A stretch of DNA of 64,000 nt from Acephala macrosclerotiorum. Its lineage: Eukaryota > Ascomycota > Leotiomycetes > Helotiales > Mollisiaceae. The translations under genes were made by a program, and so were the position numbers. Below are positions 33,614 to 46,530 of the stretch, piece after piece; within the stretch, counting starts at the first letter, position 1; each line of letters begins with the position of its first letter. The stretch is taken from assembly GCA_014904845.1 (NCBI GenBank), contig MU119243.1:124001-188000 (forward strand). Direction: 5' to 3'. The notes under the pieces were generated by a model. That model worked only from the letters and a program-made list of their open reading frames with translations, did no database searches and was not told the origin of the DNA.

Positions 33614-34342
33614 TCACTCCTTCAACATGACTAGCAACTCCTCCGCAACTCCCTTCGCAGACGCCGGATTCTGCCCCGTCAACAACTTCCTATCCCCCCT
33701 CACAACAAGCGGATCCCACGCCTTCTCAGACTTCTGGTAGTTTCCTCCACTCGCGTTATTCAGATAAGTCTCCAAGTGAAATGGCATATCCTTCTGTCTA
33801 TCAACTGCGATTTCCTCAGCGTTGCTGAACCCGGTGATTTTGTGTCCTTTGATGAGGAGAGTTCCGTCGGCCAACTTCGCGTTCAACAATGCTGCTGATC
33901 CGTGGCAGACGGTTGAGACGATCTTTCCCTTCTCGTGAAATTCGCGGATTAGGTCTGTTGAGACTTTGTTGTCAACCAGATCGAACATCGCTGTTATATT
34001 CTGTCAGCCATTATTCTCGCCCATCTCCAAAAGTTCAAGGAACTCACGTCCAAAACCCCCGACATAAAGGATAGCATCAAAGTCCCCAGCCTTCCCAGTG
34101 AAGTCTTCTAGTTTAGCAGTCTCAGTCCAAAGTTTCGATTGTGTCTTTGCGAATTCAACGCAGTAGGCGTCGTCTTTGAAGAGTTGAACTGAGACTGGGT
34201 CCAGGATTGTGGCACCGCCTTGTGGGGAGGCGATTGTGAGGTCGCAGGTTGGGGAGAGGACTTCGTAGGGGTGGGCAAATTCTGGAAGATACCAGCCTGC
34301 GGTGTGGGAGGAGAGGACAACGAGGATTTGTGGGCGAGACAT
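33614..34342 (-). CDS. DJ-1/PfpI-family protein (Hsp31-like glyoxalase III/chaperone)
   Basis: Two exons, 34342-34048 and 33990-33614, intron 33991-34047 (donor GTGAGT), 223 aa, matching Hsp31-like proteins. Exon joining gives GGFGPMFDLVDN, the expected family motif. The nucleophile elbow is STVCHGSAALL, with Cys127 followed by His128; a conserved Glu lies near residue 20 (YLPEF). Family members convert methylglyoxal to lactate without glutathione and protect against glycation and oxidative stress; specificity here is inferred. The leader (34343-34500) is rich in TTGTTG-like repeats. Confidence 0.92.
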
Positions 34343-35519
34343 TGTTGTGTTGTTGATTGAAGTCTGATTGATTGCTGAGGTTGGTGGTATGTTGAACTGA
34401 TGATTTTGAGGGTTGTTGTTTGTTGTTGATGTCTTGAGAACTGTTGTTGAACTTGTTGATGATGAGTCCTTCTCAATACTGGATCTCAAGACTTTATATA
34501 TCCCCTTCAATTCCCACTCCTCTCCCAGCTGAACGGCGTTATCGTCCACCTGCTGCCCAATTCCAACGTTCCATCCGAAGGATTCCTATCATTCCCTCGA
34601 ATTCCACGAAGTGCAACGATGACGACGGCCCTCACTTACTGGAACGGGATAGATACCCATATCAAATAGATGCTTATCTAACTTGAACTGGATACTTCTC
34701 CTGGTCCATAGATTCTCGACAACTGCACAATTATTAAGAGTCCTGCATTTCTTGGCGACGACCCCTCGTTTCTGGCCCCACGTCCAGCCCTACGATCGCT
34801 TGGCTCGTCTATCACGTCTCATTCGTCGAGTCGAGATCTTGTCCAATCGCAGGGCTTGTTGGATGGACGGCTCTTATTGGTTCGAAGTCCGACGGGGGAT
34901 GTGATTCGTTGATGTCCATATACCCCAAAGCTGTCAGCATCGTTTCGCTCGTTACGCTCGGAGCGCGAAAGTGGCATTTTGACAGCGAAAATGTACGAAA
35001 TACCATGATTTGCAGGTTCGTATTTCGAGGAATCGGATTTCCAATACTGTAGGCGGTGCAAACCAGAGTTGGGTCCAGGAGAGATGTGCACTGTGCAGTC
35101 GATAAATAGTTTCTTCCAATCTTGCTTCGCGGACAAAGGACTACCTTCCGAAGATGGTGCCGTCAAATGCTTGGCGCCTCGAGGAAGGCTGATTACTCAG
35201 CCTTATGCTACGAAATATATGTTGATCGTATCCCGAAGAGTGGGCAGCTGCAGATGGCTTGAGCTTTATAACCGACATTGCATCTAAGACGAATTCAAAT
35301 GGAGGACCTCGTCGCTGCAACTCTCCTCCAACAGCCGTTCTCAGTCTCCAACCTCGGAAACCTCTGCAGGCCTCACTGGAGCATCGCGGGAGGTGTCAAC
35401 AAAGATCTCAATCTCAGCTGATACAACCTCCGAATTCGAGTTTTTCAGCATTCGGGACGAGTGGCTCGAAAGAATCATGACAAGGAAAAGCTGCAGACTC
35501 ATTGCAGGTACCCTGAGCG
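34343..35519. other. intergenic
   Basis: 1.2 kb. A TTGTTGAT-type simple stretch upstream of the DJ-1 gene (about 34345-34470). The remainder has short ORFs only. Confidence 0.5.
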
Positions 35520-38020
35520 TCAAGAAATATACGTCTGCAGAACTTTCTGACCGGCACCCAAAGCCCCACCTCTTATATGCTCAACGACAAAAGGTTCCGG
35601 AGTACAACTCTTGGCCATACGAGAGACAGCCCACGGAAGAACGCTACTCATATTTCTCTCGGCCCACCCAAAAACTTGCTTATCGAGCGCTTTCTCTTTG
35701 GCTTTGATTGCATTCATCAGACTATATTTCCTCTCCTCCCATCTCATTTTCAAGGCGCTGCCTTCTGTCACAGTTCGAATGTCCATGACTTGTGGTGGTT
35801 CGAGAATCAGCTTGCCTATCCTCTCGCCTTTGCCGTTTTGGAAGAGGAAAGAGCGCTCGCATGTTAATCCCCTTCCTCGGTTCGAGGCTCCTCGTGACGA
35901 AGTCTCATCAAAGTTTTTAGACCCTGGTATCTTCTCGACTGGAGATTTTGATAAGGTTTTGTTGATGAAAGACGAATTTTTAGGAGCCTGTCTGGGCGAA
36001 TTTGCGTCTCCATTTCTAGGCACTCGCTGTGCCTGTCTCGCTAATTGACGAGTTTCGAGTCTTTTTAGCGTCTTAGGGTCTGGTCCTGCTTGATCCCGGC
36101 TTGATTCCATCATCTGTTTTCTGCTCAAACTCAGTGGATCGCAACTGTTCGAAGAAATCTTCACTTTCCACTTCTCAAATGTGGTACTAATGAGTCCCCA
36201 TTCCGGTCGAACCTCAGCTTCTTTTGGTGAACTCGATGATGGTGTATACACGTGAGGCTCTAAGTCAGACACCGTGTCATCCGTAGTGATGCAGATTGTT
36301 GTGCCGGGAACCGGGTCATGTGCACTGCTCACATTATTCGGAGGCGTAGGCAATGGGGTCGCGGTTGCGAAGCGCACACAATCGTCTGTCATGATAGCAA
36401 ACGTTGCACAAGCAGAATCATCTTTCACCATAGAGCTCCAAGGCAGTTTCACCTTCCACCCGTCGAGTCGATCGAAAGTGGTGACGTCCCATGCTTGGAG
36501 ATAGCCATCTTCACCGACTCCAGTACTCTTTAGGATAGTCAAAACCTCTGTTGCAACCGCTTAGAAATATCTCAACCGTCTCTAGAGATTGACCTCCATA
36601 CATGGACAAATGAAGCGTTAAGAGGGAAGTATTTTACGAGTATTTCGAAGTCATGGTAAACGCAAGGGTCCAAGGCTCGTCGAAGGTATCTGCGCATAGC
36701 GTCTTCTCGGAGAATGCTCCACAAGCTAACTCTGCGGGAGTGACCAGTACATTTACTGATGTTAAGGACAACCAAGTAGTCCAAGTAAAAAGGCTTTGGT
36801 GAATGCCATGGCTCTCCGGCTTGCTCCACCCAATCGACAACTATAACATCTTTCAAGGTCCATTTAGCATTGAATTTCTAGGTTTGACTATATTGTAGGT
36901 GAACGTAAGCACCTCTAGATATTTGAGCTGTTCTTCCCTCGCGGGACCAGAAATAAATTCTGGTTTTGAGCTCGAATACATCACGTAGGTCTGACCACCA
37001 TTCCTTTTCATCACACGCACAGGTCCTAGAGACCAAGAATCTTGGATTATTCAAGTCCATGTGTATATCAGGAGTCCCAATGCAAACTCTGTGGATCGTA
37101 CCAATTGGTCCTCCAGGGGCAGTCCATATGTGTGGCTTGAGGTCAGTCCAGCCCGACCAATGGCAAAGAGTCTCCCCCACTCCCAGTTCCTGATTGCCAG
37201 GAAGCCTCTGATCGTCAACTCTTCTGATGACACTACCATGTACCATAACTTCGGATACTACGTCTTTGCTATCTTTCAAATATTGTAGCCGCAACGGCCC
37301 CCAGAGGTCGGCGAAGTCAGCTAAGAAGACTGATACATAGTACCTCCGTCATTCGACTTCACTTGCACTTGGATTAAGGTTAGATTCTGGAAAATTGCTG
37401 GAGGCGCTGAACACCTAAACAGGGCTCTTGATGAACCCATCAAGACAGAGCAAGCGTCGAGACGCCATACATATGGAGCCCCCAGGAGTTGTGATCATCA
37501 GTTGCTTGACAGTCATCCGGCCCATCATATTTGCATAACCATCAACCATGCAAAGGTGAGAGGTGACGAATGAGGTCAGACCAAGAAAGAGAATAGACAG
37601 TGTAGAGAACACTAATTGAGATATCTGCTCGAGTTTGTGGACTAACGGTACCCCACTAAAGCGATTCTCAACTGGCGGAGCTAGGCGAAGGTCACGAAGA
37701 AGGAGCATTACTGCTTCCTCAATATCGTCTATAGTCTCTTCTAGTAGATCACCCTTGGTGGGAGACCCATAGTAAGATGCCAATTCTTCCAGTAGACTTG
37801 GCAAGATCTGAAAGGAATCCTTCTTGATTGGGACCACCAGGAGCACATCGGCTCTAGACGGATCAGATACGATGACACTGTACTGCGAGCCGCAAACGCC
37901 TGCATCGAGAAGATGTTTAAGACCATCATTTATAGCGGTCATCAGGTCAATATTGGTTGTCATGAGGATTCTAATACGGCCAGGGGAATTTGAAGGTGTT
38001 GAGGAAGGTGGCGAAAGCAC
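35520..38020 (-). pseudogene. broken fungal gene of unknown function
   Basis: The frame reads from about 38020 (probable ATG at 37963, MTTNIDLMTAIND) to 36572 in a single phase, interrupted by TAG 37415-37417, TGA 37349-37351 and TAG 36878-36880. The protein on both sides of each stop looks coding. Before the first is a hydrophobic helix and SRRLLCLDGFIKSPV; after the second, RRYYVSVFLADFADLWGP; then HIWTAPGGPIGTIHRVCIG; after the third, LKDVIVVDWVEQAG. A final exon (about 36538-35520) begins STGVGEDGYLQAWDVTTF. The first two stops could lie in a weak intron, but not easily the third. I know similar uncharacterised long fungal proteins, but no function. Confidence 0.65.
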
Positions 38021-39207
38021 ATGGTATCACCTCGGTCTTCAAGGTTCCGCAGTGCTGGCTCTCCAAGATCAAAAATTCGCTGTTGTAGATTGGCAATGTC
38101 ATCTTGGTACAATTTGGGGTTCTGACCGAACAAATTTGGTCTTGAGATTTTCTCCTCAGAAGAATGGCGTCGATCAAGAGTGTTCTCGTTTTTCAATTGT
38201 TCATAGCTCTTCTGCTGCACTCGTTGGTCCCTTTCTTCTATCAATCTGGCGATTTCAGGGTTCAACCTGACTGCTTCCGCTCGAAGCTCTTGAATCAACA
38301 TGCCTACTGTAGTATCTTCCAATATCATATTCTCATCCACCAGTTCTCGTTGGATATTCAGGTTTTTTTTGGGGGGGGGGGGCATGAAAGAGGAAATAAT
38401 ACTTTTGGCAGACTGTGGATCGCCCGTATGACGGAGCACTTTAGTCCCTTGAGACACCAGGTGTCCCCACCAATCAGAGTCCGCGCAGAGCAGTCTCTCG
38501 CTCCACTCGCCTCGATCTTTGTCTTTGTTGGCAAATCGATCCTACTTCGTGGTAGCAATTACAATATGATCGTAGAAGTTCTCTCCGCATATTGCTTTTA
38601 GCAACTTCAAGGATTTCAAATGTGGACTCGACATTCGTGTATTGGTGATAACACGGAGGCAAACGACCCCGGAGAGTTTGATGCCATCTTCGTGGGCTTG
38701 TGATAAACTTGAATGATATATCTTGCAAGGTCTCTGCATCGGATTGATCATGGCTGTCAAGCCCAGGAGTGTCCATTAAAAAGATTCGCCGAGATTGGTA
38801 TTCGAAGGAGTAAAATTATGCTTCGTTGGTGCCTTGAAATTCATGGAGACTCGTCAGTAGTCAATACTCGCATTAGGCAGATGGAGATACTAACATGATA
38901 ATAATCCGTGTCTTATATTAACTTCTTCATAGGCGAGTTTTGAGATGAAATAAGTCTTTCCTGACCCTGTTGGCCCAAGAACAGCGATGACCATGTCAGA
39001 CGATGTGGGCGTGATTTGGACGTTGGTTCTTTGGCCATAGTTCGACTCAGCGCCTCCTTTACTTTGCAATAGTCGAGAAATTTTACCCCCAATTCTGGAG
39101 GAGTTGCTTTCAGGGCCTTGAGGTCGTGCCGAAGGATCGCGATCGAAATTGCCCTCTTCCTCTTCCTTTGCTAGGCCGATTGAAAAACTGCTATGAGGAA
39201 GGGCCAT
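37960..39207 (-). pseudogene. P-loop G-domain protein (fungal MMR_HSR1/AIG1-like), inactivated
   Basis: Start MALPHSSFSIGL at 39207. G1 motif GPTGSGKT in exon 1. An intron (donor GTTAGT, acceptor TTTCAAG, about 38898-38838) restores a conserved Cys. G3 motif is FLMDTPGLDS. Lesions: TAA at 38816-38818; a frameshift near 38700-38725 between DAETLQDI and EDGIKLSGVVCLRV; TAG at 38542-38544 inside VIATTK-stop-DRF, where relatives carry Trp. The downstream frame continues through a T8G12 homopolymer (38363-38382) into the family-like helix NIQRELVDENMILEDTTVGM. Such G-domain proteins are abundant and poorly characterised in filamentous ascomycetes. It overlaps the start of the next broken gene, so the two may have been one transcription unit. 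Confidence 0.75.
38363..38382. repeat. T8-G12 homopolymer pair
   Basis: Eight T followed by twelve G on the plus strand, inside the broken G-domain gene (reads as Pro and Lys codons on the minus strand). The length is error-prone in any assembly. Confidence 0.9.
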
Positions 39208-39960
39208 ATTCTATGGGAGCCTAGGACCCTATCCTGCCGCTCGGGATGGTATCATCAAAAGTAGACTCAGCAGCGCAGCTTTGAGCAGCTAGAAGCTGAC
39301 ATTGACTGCCGGACAATGTTGAATGATCGCAGTATACAATCTAGTGTGGGTAGGAAAGGTGGTAAACTACTTGCGTCCAGAAATGCTGATGTTCCGTCGT
39401 GATCTATTGACCTAGGTAAGAGGAAGATGTTGCGACGATGAAGGTTGAGGTGGGCTGAGCAGCTGCAGAGGCTTGCTGGAGGCATGCAGCTGGCGAATGA
39501 GACATTTCCCATTTCTCCAACTTTCCGAATATGGTGGTGGCGGGAAAACGTAGGCGGTGCCGCGGGATATTGGATATATTGGATGCTCATACAATAACAG
39601 GATCTATTTTTATTGTGCCCTGGGGAAATTTTCTTGGTCGCTATACCAACAGTCCATCAAATTATTATTTCAACTAGAATCAACTTCATCATCGTAGATC
39701 CATTTGGTATGTGGGCGGAGAGCCATAACCGATGGGTTGTCATGTCCTTGACTAGGACATTAACACGTCGATGTCGCAAACCCAATCTTCTCGAAATGCG
39801 CCCAGACGCCGAAGGAGCAATAGATAAGACCCTACCCGGGAATGCCCTTCACTCGACTACCTCGAGGTTGAAAGGTCCGTGTGTTCCGCGACGACTGCTT
39901 CGATACCTGACCACTTCTGCCCTCCTCAAACTTGTTCATCTCCATTAACAAGCATCGATG
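39208..39960. other. intergenic, convergent/upstream spacer
   Basis: 753 bp between the G-domain gene start and the Zn2Cys6 gene stop. Short ORFs only. Confidence 0.5.
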
Positions 39961-41834
39961 TCAAACATTTGCCATTCCCTCTCGTTGGAGCTGCGCCTCA
40001 GTTGTCAGATATCCAGACCAACCGGTCTCGACTGCCTGACGCCACGAGTAGAACAACCCTGTAGCTTGCGGTCGCTCAGCCAGACTCTGCTCCTCATAAA
40101 CATCCAACTTCAAATCAGCCATCAATCCCTCCGGACCAATCTTCCAAGTAGCTTTCGCAACAACCTGAACCGCCTGTTCCTCCTCATTCCCAAAACGAAG
40201 ATAAAACACCAACAACCGGTCATCATCTCCAGGAGGCATCAGAAGAGGCATCATCCTATCTTTAATGGGTCCCAGATTAGCATTGTCCAGTAAGTCCTCT
40301 TCCATAATCCCATTTTGACGCCTCAGTCTCTCCTCGATTTGACACATTATTTCGAAAGCATCTGCCAGCGTCTTTCCGTTCGAAAGTCCTTCTTTTCCGA
40401 TACTTCTCAATCCCGCGATTGTCCACCTTTGCCACGCTTTCGAGAAACACCGTCGACTTCCGTGATACAGACTCGTCGTGATGCCCATACTGATTGAATC
40501 GCACGGTTTATACGGGCTCCCTGTCTTCCAGTTATCATGACGTTGGATCAGTTCCGCTCCGATTCGCATGTTGGCGTACACGAGATTGAAGGCCTCGAGA
40601 TCTCTGTTTGAGGGTGATGGATTAGTGGTGCTGATCATACCGAGTGCGCAGCTGAGATAAGAGTTACAGATCGCAATATTGAGAGCTGCTTCGGTGGATT
40701 CGAAATGCAGTGGGCGAGGTGGCATAGGGAGAGCTTCTAGATCTTCATAGCTCTTGGCTTGGGTACTCTCATAATCATTCGCATCACAGCTCCCAAACGT
40801 GGCTGGGGAGTTCTCTCGCCATAATTGCATCTCAGAGCAAAATCCCATCAATTCTTGCCGACTGGGCCTTTCATTCACAGGACACCAGCATCCCCATATC
40901 ACGCGAGACAGCTTGTTGTGGCCACAGATGAGTCGTAGGAGACGATACCGCTCATTGGCTATTTGATCTGACTGAGCGGTTCCCGGGAATGAAGGGTCAG
41001 ATCTGTTCCAATACGGAGGTTCGTTGAAAGCTACGTCGCAGCGGAGGAAAGAGGAACGGGAATATGGAATGACTTTTTGGGCGAGGAAATCTAGCCGGAG
41101 CATGGCGTCGTGGACGGGGATTAAATTGGAGGTTTCGGGAGCCGAGAGTTGTGGTTCGGATTTTTGGAAGAGTTGGATGGCGGCGTAGAGGTGTCGGAAT
41201 GCTGATTTAGGGTTCTCCATGAAGCACTTCAACACTTGGTCAGCGATAATGGCCTTCTTGAGGGAGATTCTGGTACCTCAAAATAGGTAAGGAGCATTAA
41301 GACAACGAGAGCAGCGGAGATCTCGGGTATGGCATCTGAAGTGAGGTATTTGGGTACTAATCTCAACGTATTCCCATACGCCTGCAGCCCCAGAACTCGA
41401 AACCTCGCAGCTTCGCCTGCACTCTCTTTCTGACAAGTGAGCAACGACGCCCTATGTATCGCTCCAATAGCCAGTAACGCTTCATGCACAATTTCCATCT
41501 CATAACTCATTTGAGCAACCTGATCTCGCCAAAATGTGACATGGTCAAGTCGAAACAACTTGGAAGCTGTGATCGTCACGAAATGGTGATAGAGGGGCAA
41601 TTGCTCTTGTCGCCAATCCGTATGTCGGTACGAGAGCTCGGAAGAAGGCGAACCATCGCGAGAGCGCCAAGGACTGGAGGCGTCTGATGACGGGGCGCCC
41701 GCCTGTCGGGGAGGCTGATAGCCTTCGCATTCATAGTTCGCGTTCCGACACCGAGCACACGTAGGTTTCCCTTGATCGCATTTTACTCTTCTTTTCCGAC
41801 ATGTGAGACAACCGGTACGTACTCGTTTATCCAT
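39961..41834 (-). CDS. Zn2Cys6 transcription factor with fungal-specific C-terminal domain
   Basis: Two exons, 41834-41277 and 41226-39961, intron 41227-41276 (donor GTACCA), 607 aa. The DNA-binding binuclear cluster is at the extreme N-terminus: C9, C12, C19, C26, C29 and C36 in the pattern C-x2-C-x6-C-x6-C-x2-C-x6-C, with basic CRKRRVKC. The middle region (EALLAIGAIHRASLL, then ALVVLMLLTYFE) matches the DUF3468/fungal_trans_2 type helical domain common in such regulators. Nuclear. The target is unknown. It sits between the broken G-domain gene and a repeat block, without an evident pathway cluster. Confidence 0.93.
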
Positions 41835-41997
41835 ATTGAGCTATTGAAGGTTCGCAAGTTATTAGAGAAGTCTAAGGAGACATGGGAAGAGGTAGAGAAC
41901 GTTGAGTTAATGCCGCATAAACCTGGCGCTAGTAGAGATAGCTTTTGATGCACAGCTGACAAATGCGCCAAGTAATTTTACCCAGGGTTTGAAAGCT

Positions 41998-42330
41998 TAA
42001 AAAACAAATAAATTTTTATATAAATTTTTATTATATATAATATTTAATTTATTAATAAATATTTTTATAAAATTATATTTTATATTTAAAATATAAATAA
42101 ATTATAATTAATTAAATATTATATTTATATTATAAATTAAAAATATAATATTAAATTTTTTAAAACTCGATTTAAAATTATAATTAATTCGTATAAATAC
42201 GTAATTTTTACGAGATTTTATTTTTTAATTATTATAATATAAATTTTATAAAATTTTTAAATATAATATATATTTAAATATATATATTATTATAATTTTA
42301 ATTAATTATATTATATTTTTATAAAGTTTT
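41998..42330. repeat. A+T-saturated (RIP-like) block 1
   Basis: About 330 bp consisting almost only of A and T; the few C and G are nearly all in CpG. No ORF. Such sequence is what RIP leaves of a repeated element. Confidence 0.75.
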
Positions 42331-43081
42331 ACCTTTGATCGCCCGGTCGTAATAAGCACTACGTATTTTTCGAAGGCCTAGGGCCCATAAAAAAGCGATG
42401 CTTTGGCCTCGAACAATTTAAAAAAGTAATAACTTTGGCCCCAGGCCTTTTAAGCCAGCTGTAAGCAACGTAGGCAGTTCGGGCAGGGTAGGCGGTGAGC
42501 GATTTTGCCGGGCAACGTAGGCAATGCGCCCAGTTTTGCTGTTGTTAAAACCATTCGAAAGTTTAATAATAGTTATCTTATTAATCATATACGCCGCCGC
42601 CTGTCCACACTAACTTGAATGGACATAATTGATACACTTGACCTTTTTTATATACCTGGAACGTCGCATTTGCAGGGTAAAAGCTATGCCGAAATTGTCG
42701 GCAGCTAATCGTAACCGACTTTATGATTCACGTTCACAGCACGCAGAGGCCCTGGAGGTTAAGCGAATAGCTTAACGCTATTTTACGTTTCGATATCCAC
42801 TTAGGCAATTACTACTTACTCTTATTGCTCGTTGGCATAGTTCACTTTGTGTTCTCCTCGCTCAACTTGATCTTTGTTTTTCTTGTTTTATTTTCCTGGC
42901 CTTGGCAAGTAAGGATGCTCGACGCGGTAGGTTGCAGCACTTAGTAATCCAGGCACCATGGGGCTTGCAGCTCAGCCTATGTAAGGCTGACAACTCACCC
43001 TTTAATTTAACGCCTTGCTTACCCGAGATGCAATTGCTGGCAATTGCCTAGCCGGACCCAATCAGGTTCCATCTCACAGTT

Positions 43082-43109
43082 CAGCTGAAGCAGTCGGCCG
43101 CTTCAGCTG
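43082..43109. repeat. 10-bp inverted repeat, 8-nt loop
   Basis: Perfect arms CAGCTGAAGC (43082-43091) and GCTTCAGCTG (43100-43109). It lies in a CAGCT/GTCAG-rich stretch like those beside the other two A+T blocks. Confidence 0.8.
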
Positions 43110-43253
43110 TCAGCTATGATTCCGAATCACCAAATGCAAACTCATGTGAAGATCGTATCTGACACTGTGGTTATATAGATGCCCCTGATCGGCTTGGACT
43201 TGAAGTTCAACTTTAGCTGTCAGACAATCTTGCACCACACTATATCCGACGCC

Positions 43254-46200
43254 ATGGTGAGGTTCGTGGTCGCGATTTCCCTGCTGGCGGGTGCGGCATC
43301 CGCTACACTAACTCCTCAAAGCAACAAGCAAGTTGTCCTATCACAGGCTACTAGCTTTTGGTATGCCAATATGGATCACACTGGCCCAGCACGAGGCTAT
43401 GTAAATGAACCTTTTCTTTGTATCTCCCTGTCAAATTTTGATTTGTTATGTTAAAGCTTTTGAGACATGTTTCATCCTCTTGACTCTCGATCTTCACGGG
43501 AGAAACATAGCACTGATTCATTGTAGGCTCCTGATCTGGATCCTGACTATACATATCCCGTATTCCACTCTGTAAATCCTGGGAATGGAACTTCTATTCA
43601 AGATGCTATCAACTCCGCCGATGGCGGCGCCACCAGGCATGCCACATGGCTAGCTTCTCAACCAAGAGTACGTTGAAAGCGAAAGATCTATGGCACCAGG
43701 CTGACATGCTTATTAGGTTGTTTACATACCTCCCGGAACCTACGAAGTCACTTCAACAATCCGGATGAACACGGACACAATTTTGATGGGAGACGCGACT
43801 AATGTACGAGCGGACTTGAGGAAATCTTCATGTTTGCTAACTGGTGTTAGCCTCCTACCATCAAAGCTGGTGCTGCCTGGTCTGGTGATCCGACACTCAT
43901 TTCTGGTGAATTTATTTGCATTGAAAAATGAACCTCGCAGCTGATCATTTCCATAGGTCAAGATCCTGGTACCGGGATAGAGGGAGAAAACTCTTTCGCC
44001 GTCGGTTTGAAGAATTTGATTCTTGACACGACGAGCATCCCTGGAGGTAATGCCAAAGTCTCACTTCGATCTACTAATCATATTCAATCTCCAAGCCTTG
44101 CCTGTGCTTTGATCGCCCAAGTTTCTTTGAGCCACAAATTTCCCCAGCCAGAACTATGAGGTCGAATCGGAATTGCAGCCTGATCCCGCTTGGGTATATC
44201 TCCGGTTCACGCTGGGAGTTTGAAAACAATGGACTTGTTTTCGAGGATTGTGCTGACTCTGAAAGGCAATTCCTTCGTCGCTCTCTGGTGGGGCGTCGCT
44301 CAAGCTTGCCAGCTGCAGAACATTAAGATACTCATGCCTTCCTCTGTGAATGGTCAAGGACACAGTGGCATCCATCTTGGAAGGGGCTCCACTCTTGGCC
44401 TAGCAGACGTGCGTATCGAAAGAGGACAGGTAAGGCTTTGAATCTTTACTTATAGCAATGTCACTGATAACATGATCAGAATGGTATCTGGCACGATGGC
44501 CATGAGCAAGCACTCTATAAAAGTATCTATTTCTACCAGAATACTGTTGGGATGCTCATCACCGGAGGCAACACAATCAGCATTATTGCTCCAACCTTTG
44601 AACAGGTGGGAACCGGAGTTGTGAATACTGGTGGCGCTCCTTGGATCGGTTTGATTGATGCGACTTCCATAAACTCAGGCGTGACCTTCGTCACGACCGT
44701 TTATCCGTCATTTCTCATTGAGAACCTGAGCAAAGATACCAATTCAGATATCGCTCAAGTGCCAGGGACAACTGTTCTGCCCGGTCAAAGTCATGTCGAT
44801 ACCTTCACATATGGCAATACGGTAGGCCGTAACCCTATTTACGGTGGCACGACTACTTCGAATACTCGTCCTTCTAATCTTGCACCGAACGGCAGGTAAG
44901 CCTCACCTTCCCCGGGAGACAATCCCTCTTTTCTCCTATTCCTAGAGTTATTCTCTAATGTATGCATGTCTCTCTATCCTCGAGATATGCAGGTCAACTA
45001 TCCAGATGATCAAAGGAACCATGCTAACTCCGGGATTCGGGAAATAGATATCCCGTCTTGCCTGCTCCCAATTTCGCCACAAATCCCGTGACAGACTTTA
45101 TCAATGTCAAGGACCCGTCCCAGAATGGTGGACACACAGTTCTCGGCGACCACTCTATTGACGAATCAGGCGTCCTCAATCAGGTATTGCAATATGCGGC
45201 TAACCACAGCAAAATCGCCTACTTCCCGTTTGGCAAGTACCGAGTTGATTCCACTCTACATATCCCGATCAACTCAAAGATAGTCGGCGAAGCATGGTCA
45301 ACTATCACTGGCAACGGTGACTTTTTCAAAGACTCATCTAATCCACAGCCCGTTGTTGCGGTTGGCAATGCAGGAGACGGTAAGCTTTTCTTTTCTTTGT
45401 TCTCCTTGCTGTACTGGGGCTTTCCAGGATTGTCTCACCCTTTAGGCTTTTGTACTAATTTGATGTAGTCGGGTTTGCCCAGATTCAGGATATGCGGTTC
45501 ACGGTCTCGGACGTACTTCCTGGCGCTATCATTCTTCAATTTAATGCTGCCGGGTCCTCTCCCGGCCAAGTTGCTCTTTGGAACTCATTGGTTACTGTTG
45601 GTGGTACCCTCGGGGCTAGCGCGCTCACGAACACTTGTACTAACCCGAGCAATGAATGCCAAGCTGCTTTCCTTGGAATTCATCTGGCGCCCACCTCATC
45701 AGCTTACATTGAAAATGTGTGGAATTGGGTATGTCTATCCGTGTTAATTTGCTGTTTCTTTCTATAGAAGCTCTGGAGCCGCGAGCTACTGTCTCAGGAG
45801 CTTATCTGCCTGGCTCTTAAACCCTGTCTCAAAGCTCACCAACTCCTTAAATATTCAACAAAACCACGTACTAATTTGATGATAGGTCGCTGACCATATC
45901 ACCGAGGGTTTCGATGGAGGGTCCAACATCGCAGGACACGGCGGTGTTCTCGTCGAAGCGACCCAAGGCACCTGGCTCCACGCATTGGGTAGCGAGCATT
46001 GGTGGTTATACCAGTTGAATCTCCGACAAGCGAGCAATGTGTTAGTTTCTCTACTGCAGTCCGAGACGAATTATGATCAAGGCGATAACACGCAGCAAAT
46101 TCCTCCTGCACCTTGGGTTGCCGATGTTAACAACTGGGGGGACCCAAGTTTTGCATGGTGTCAGGGCCAGGATACCCGCTGCCGAATGGGGTTTGCCAAT

Positions 46201-46530
46201 TTTATCCAAGGAGGCTCGAATATTTATACTTATGCGTCTGCTTCGTGGGCATTTTTCAGCGGGCCGGGAAATAAGGGTTGTTCTACTATTGGGCAGTTTA
46301 CGTGTCAAGGTGGGTCACACTCGTCAGAACTTGTTACAGTGCTTAGATGGCTAACTTTTAAAATAGATTATATGCACTGGATTGCTGAGACGCCTTCTAA
46401 TCTGCAGGCTTTTGGCTTGTGCTCGAAAGATACCTGGGCAGCGTTACATTTGGCAGATGGTACGAATATTGTGACGGCGAATGGGTTTGAGGGATCATGG
46501 AGTGGTGATGTTGGACGATATACGCCATAA
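43254..46530 (+). CDS. secreted GH55 glucan 1,3-beta-glucosidase (exo-beta-1,3-glucanase)
   Basis: Extracellular glucanase with two pectate-lyase-3-type beta-helix domains. Eleven exons: 43254-43400, 43527-43667, 43717-43803, 43851-43905, 43957-44046, 44266-44429, 44480-44895, 45048-45379, 45469-45728, 45886-46309 and 46367-46530. All phases agree, giving 759 aa, the normal GH55 length. Signal peptide VRFVVAISLLAGAASA. First helix: VVYIPPGTYEVTSTI, HLGRGSTLGLADVRIERGQ, YQNTVGMLITGGNT. Second helix: IAYFPFGKYRVDSTL, IVGEAWSTITG, IQDMRFTVSDVLPGAI, GGSNIAGHGGVLVEATQGTW. It degrades laminarin or fungal wall glucan. It is intact although flanked by A+T blocks on both sides. Confidence 0.94.

Larger units (their letters stand above)
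41835..43253. other. intergenic containing A+T block and repeat-like flank
   Basis: Promoter of the Zn2Cys6 gene, then the A+T block at 41998-42330, then ~780 bp of normal composition with GGCA/GTAGGC-type direct repeats (about 42460-42540) and an inverted repeat at 43082-43109. The last ~100 bp hold the GH55 promoter. No gene is supported. Confidence 0.5.

Noticed and set aside
26199..34342. Possible secondary-metabolite cluster (P450, MDR reductase and others)
   Set aside because: No PKS, NRPS or terpene synthase and no shared regulator; genes are spaced with ordinary promoters. Co-location is not enough.
34819..35166. Small ORFs near 34.8-35.2 kb
   Set aside because: Short, no motif, on both strands simultaneously.
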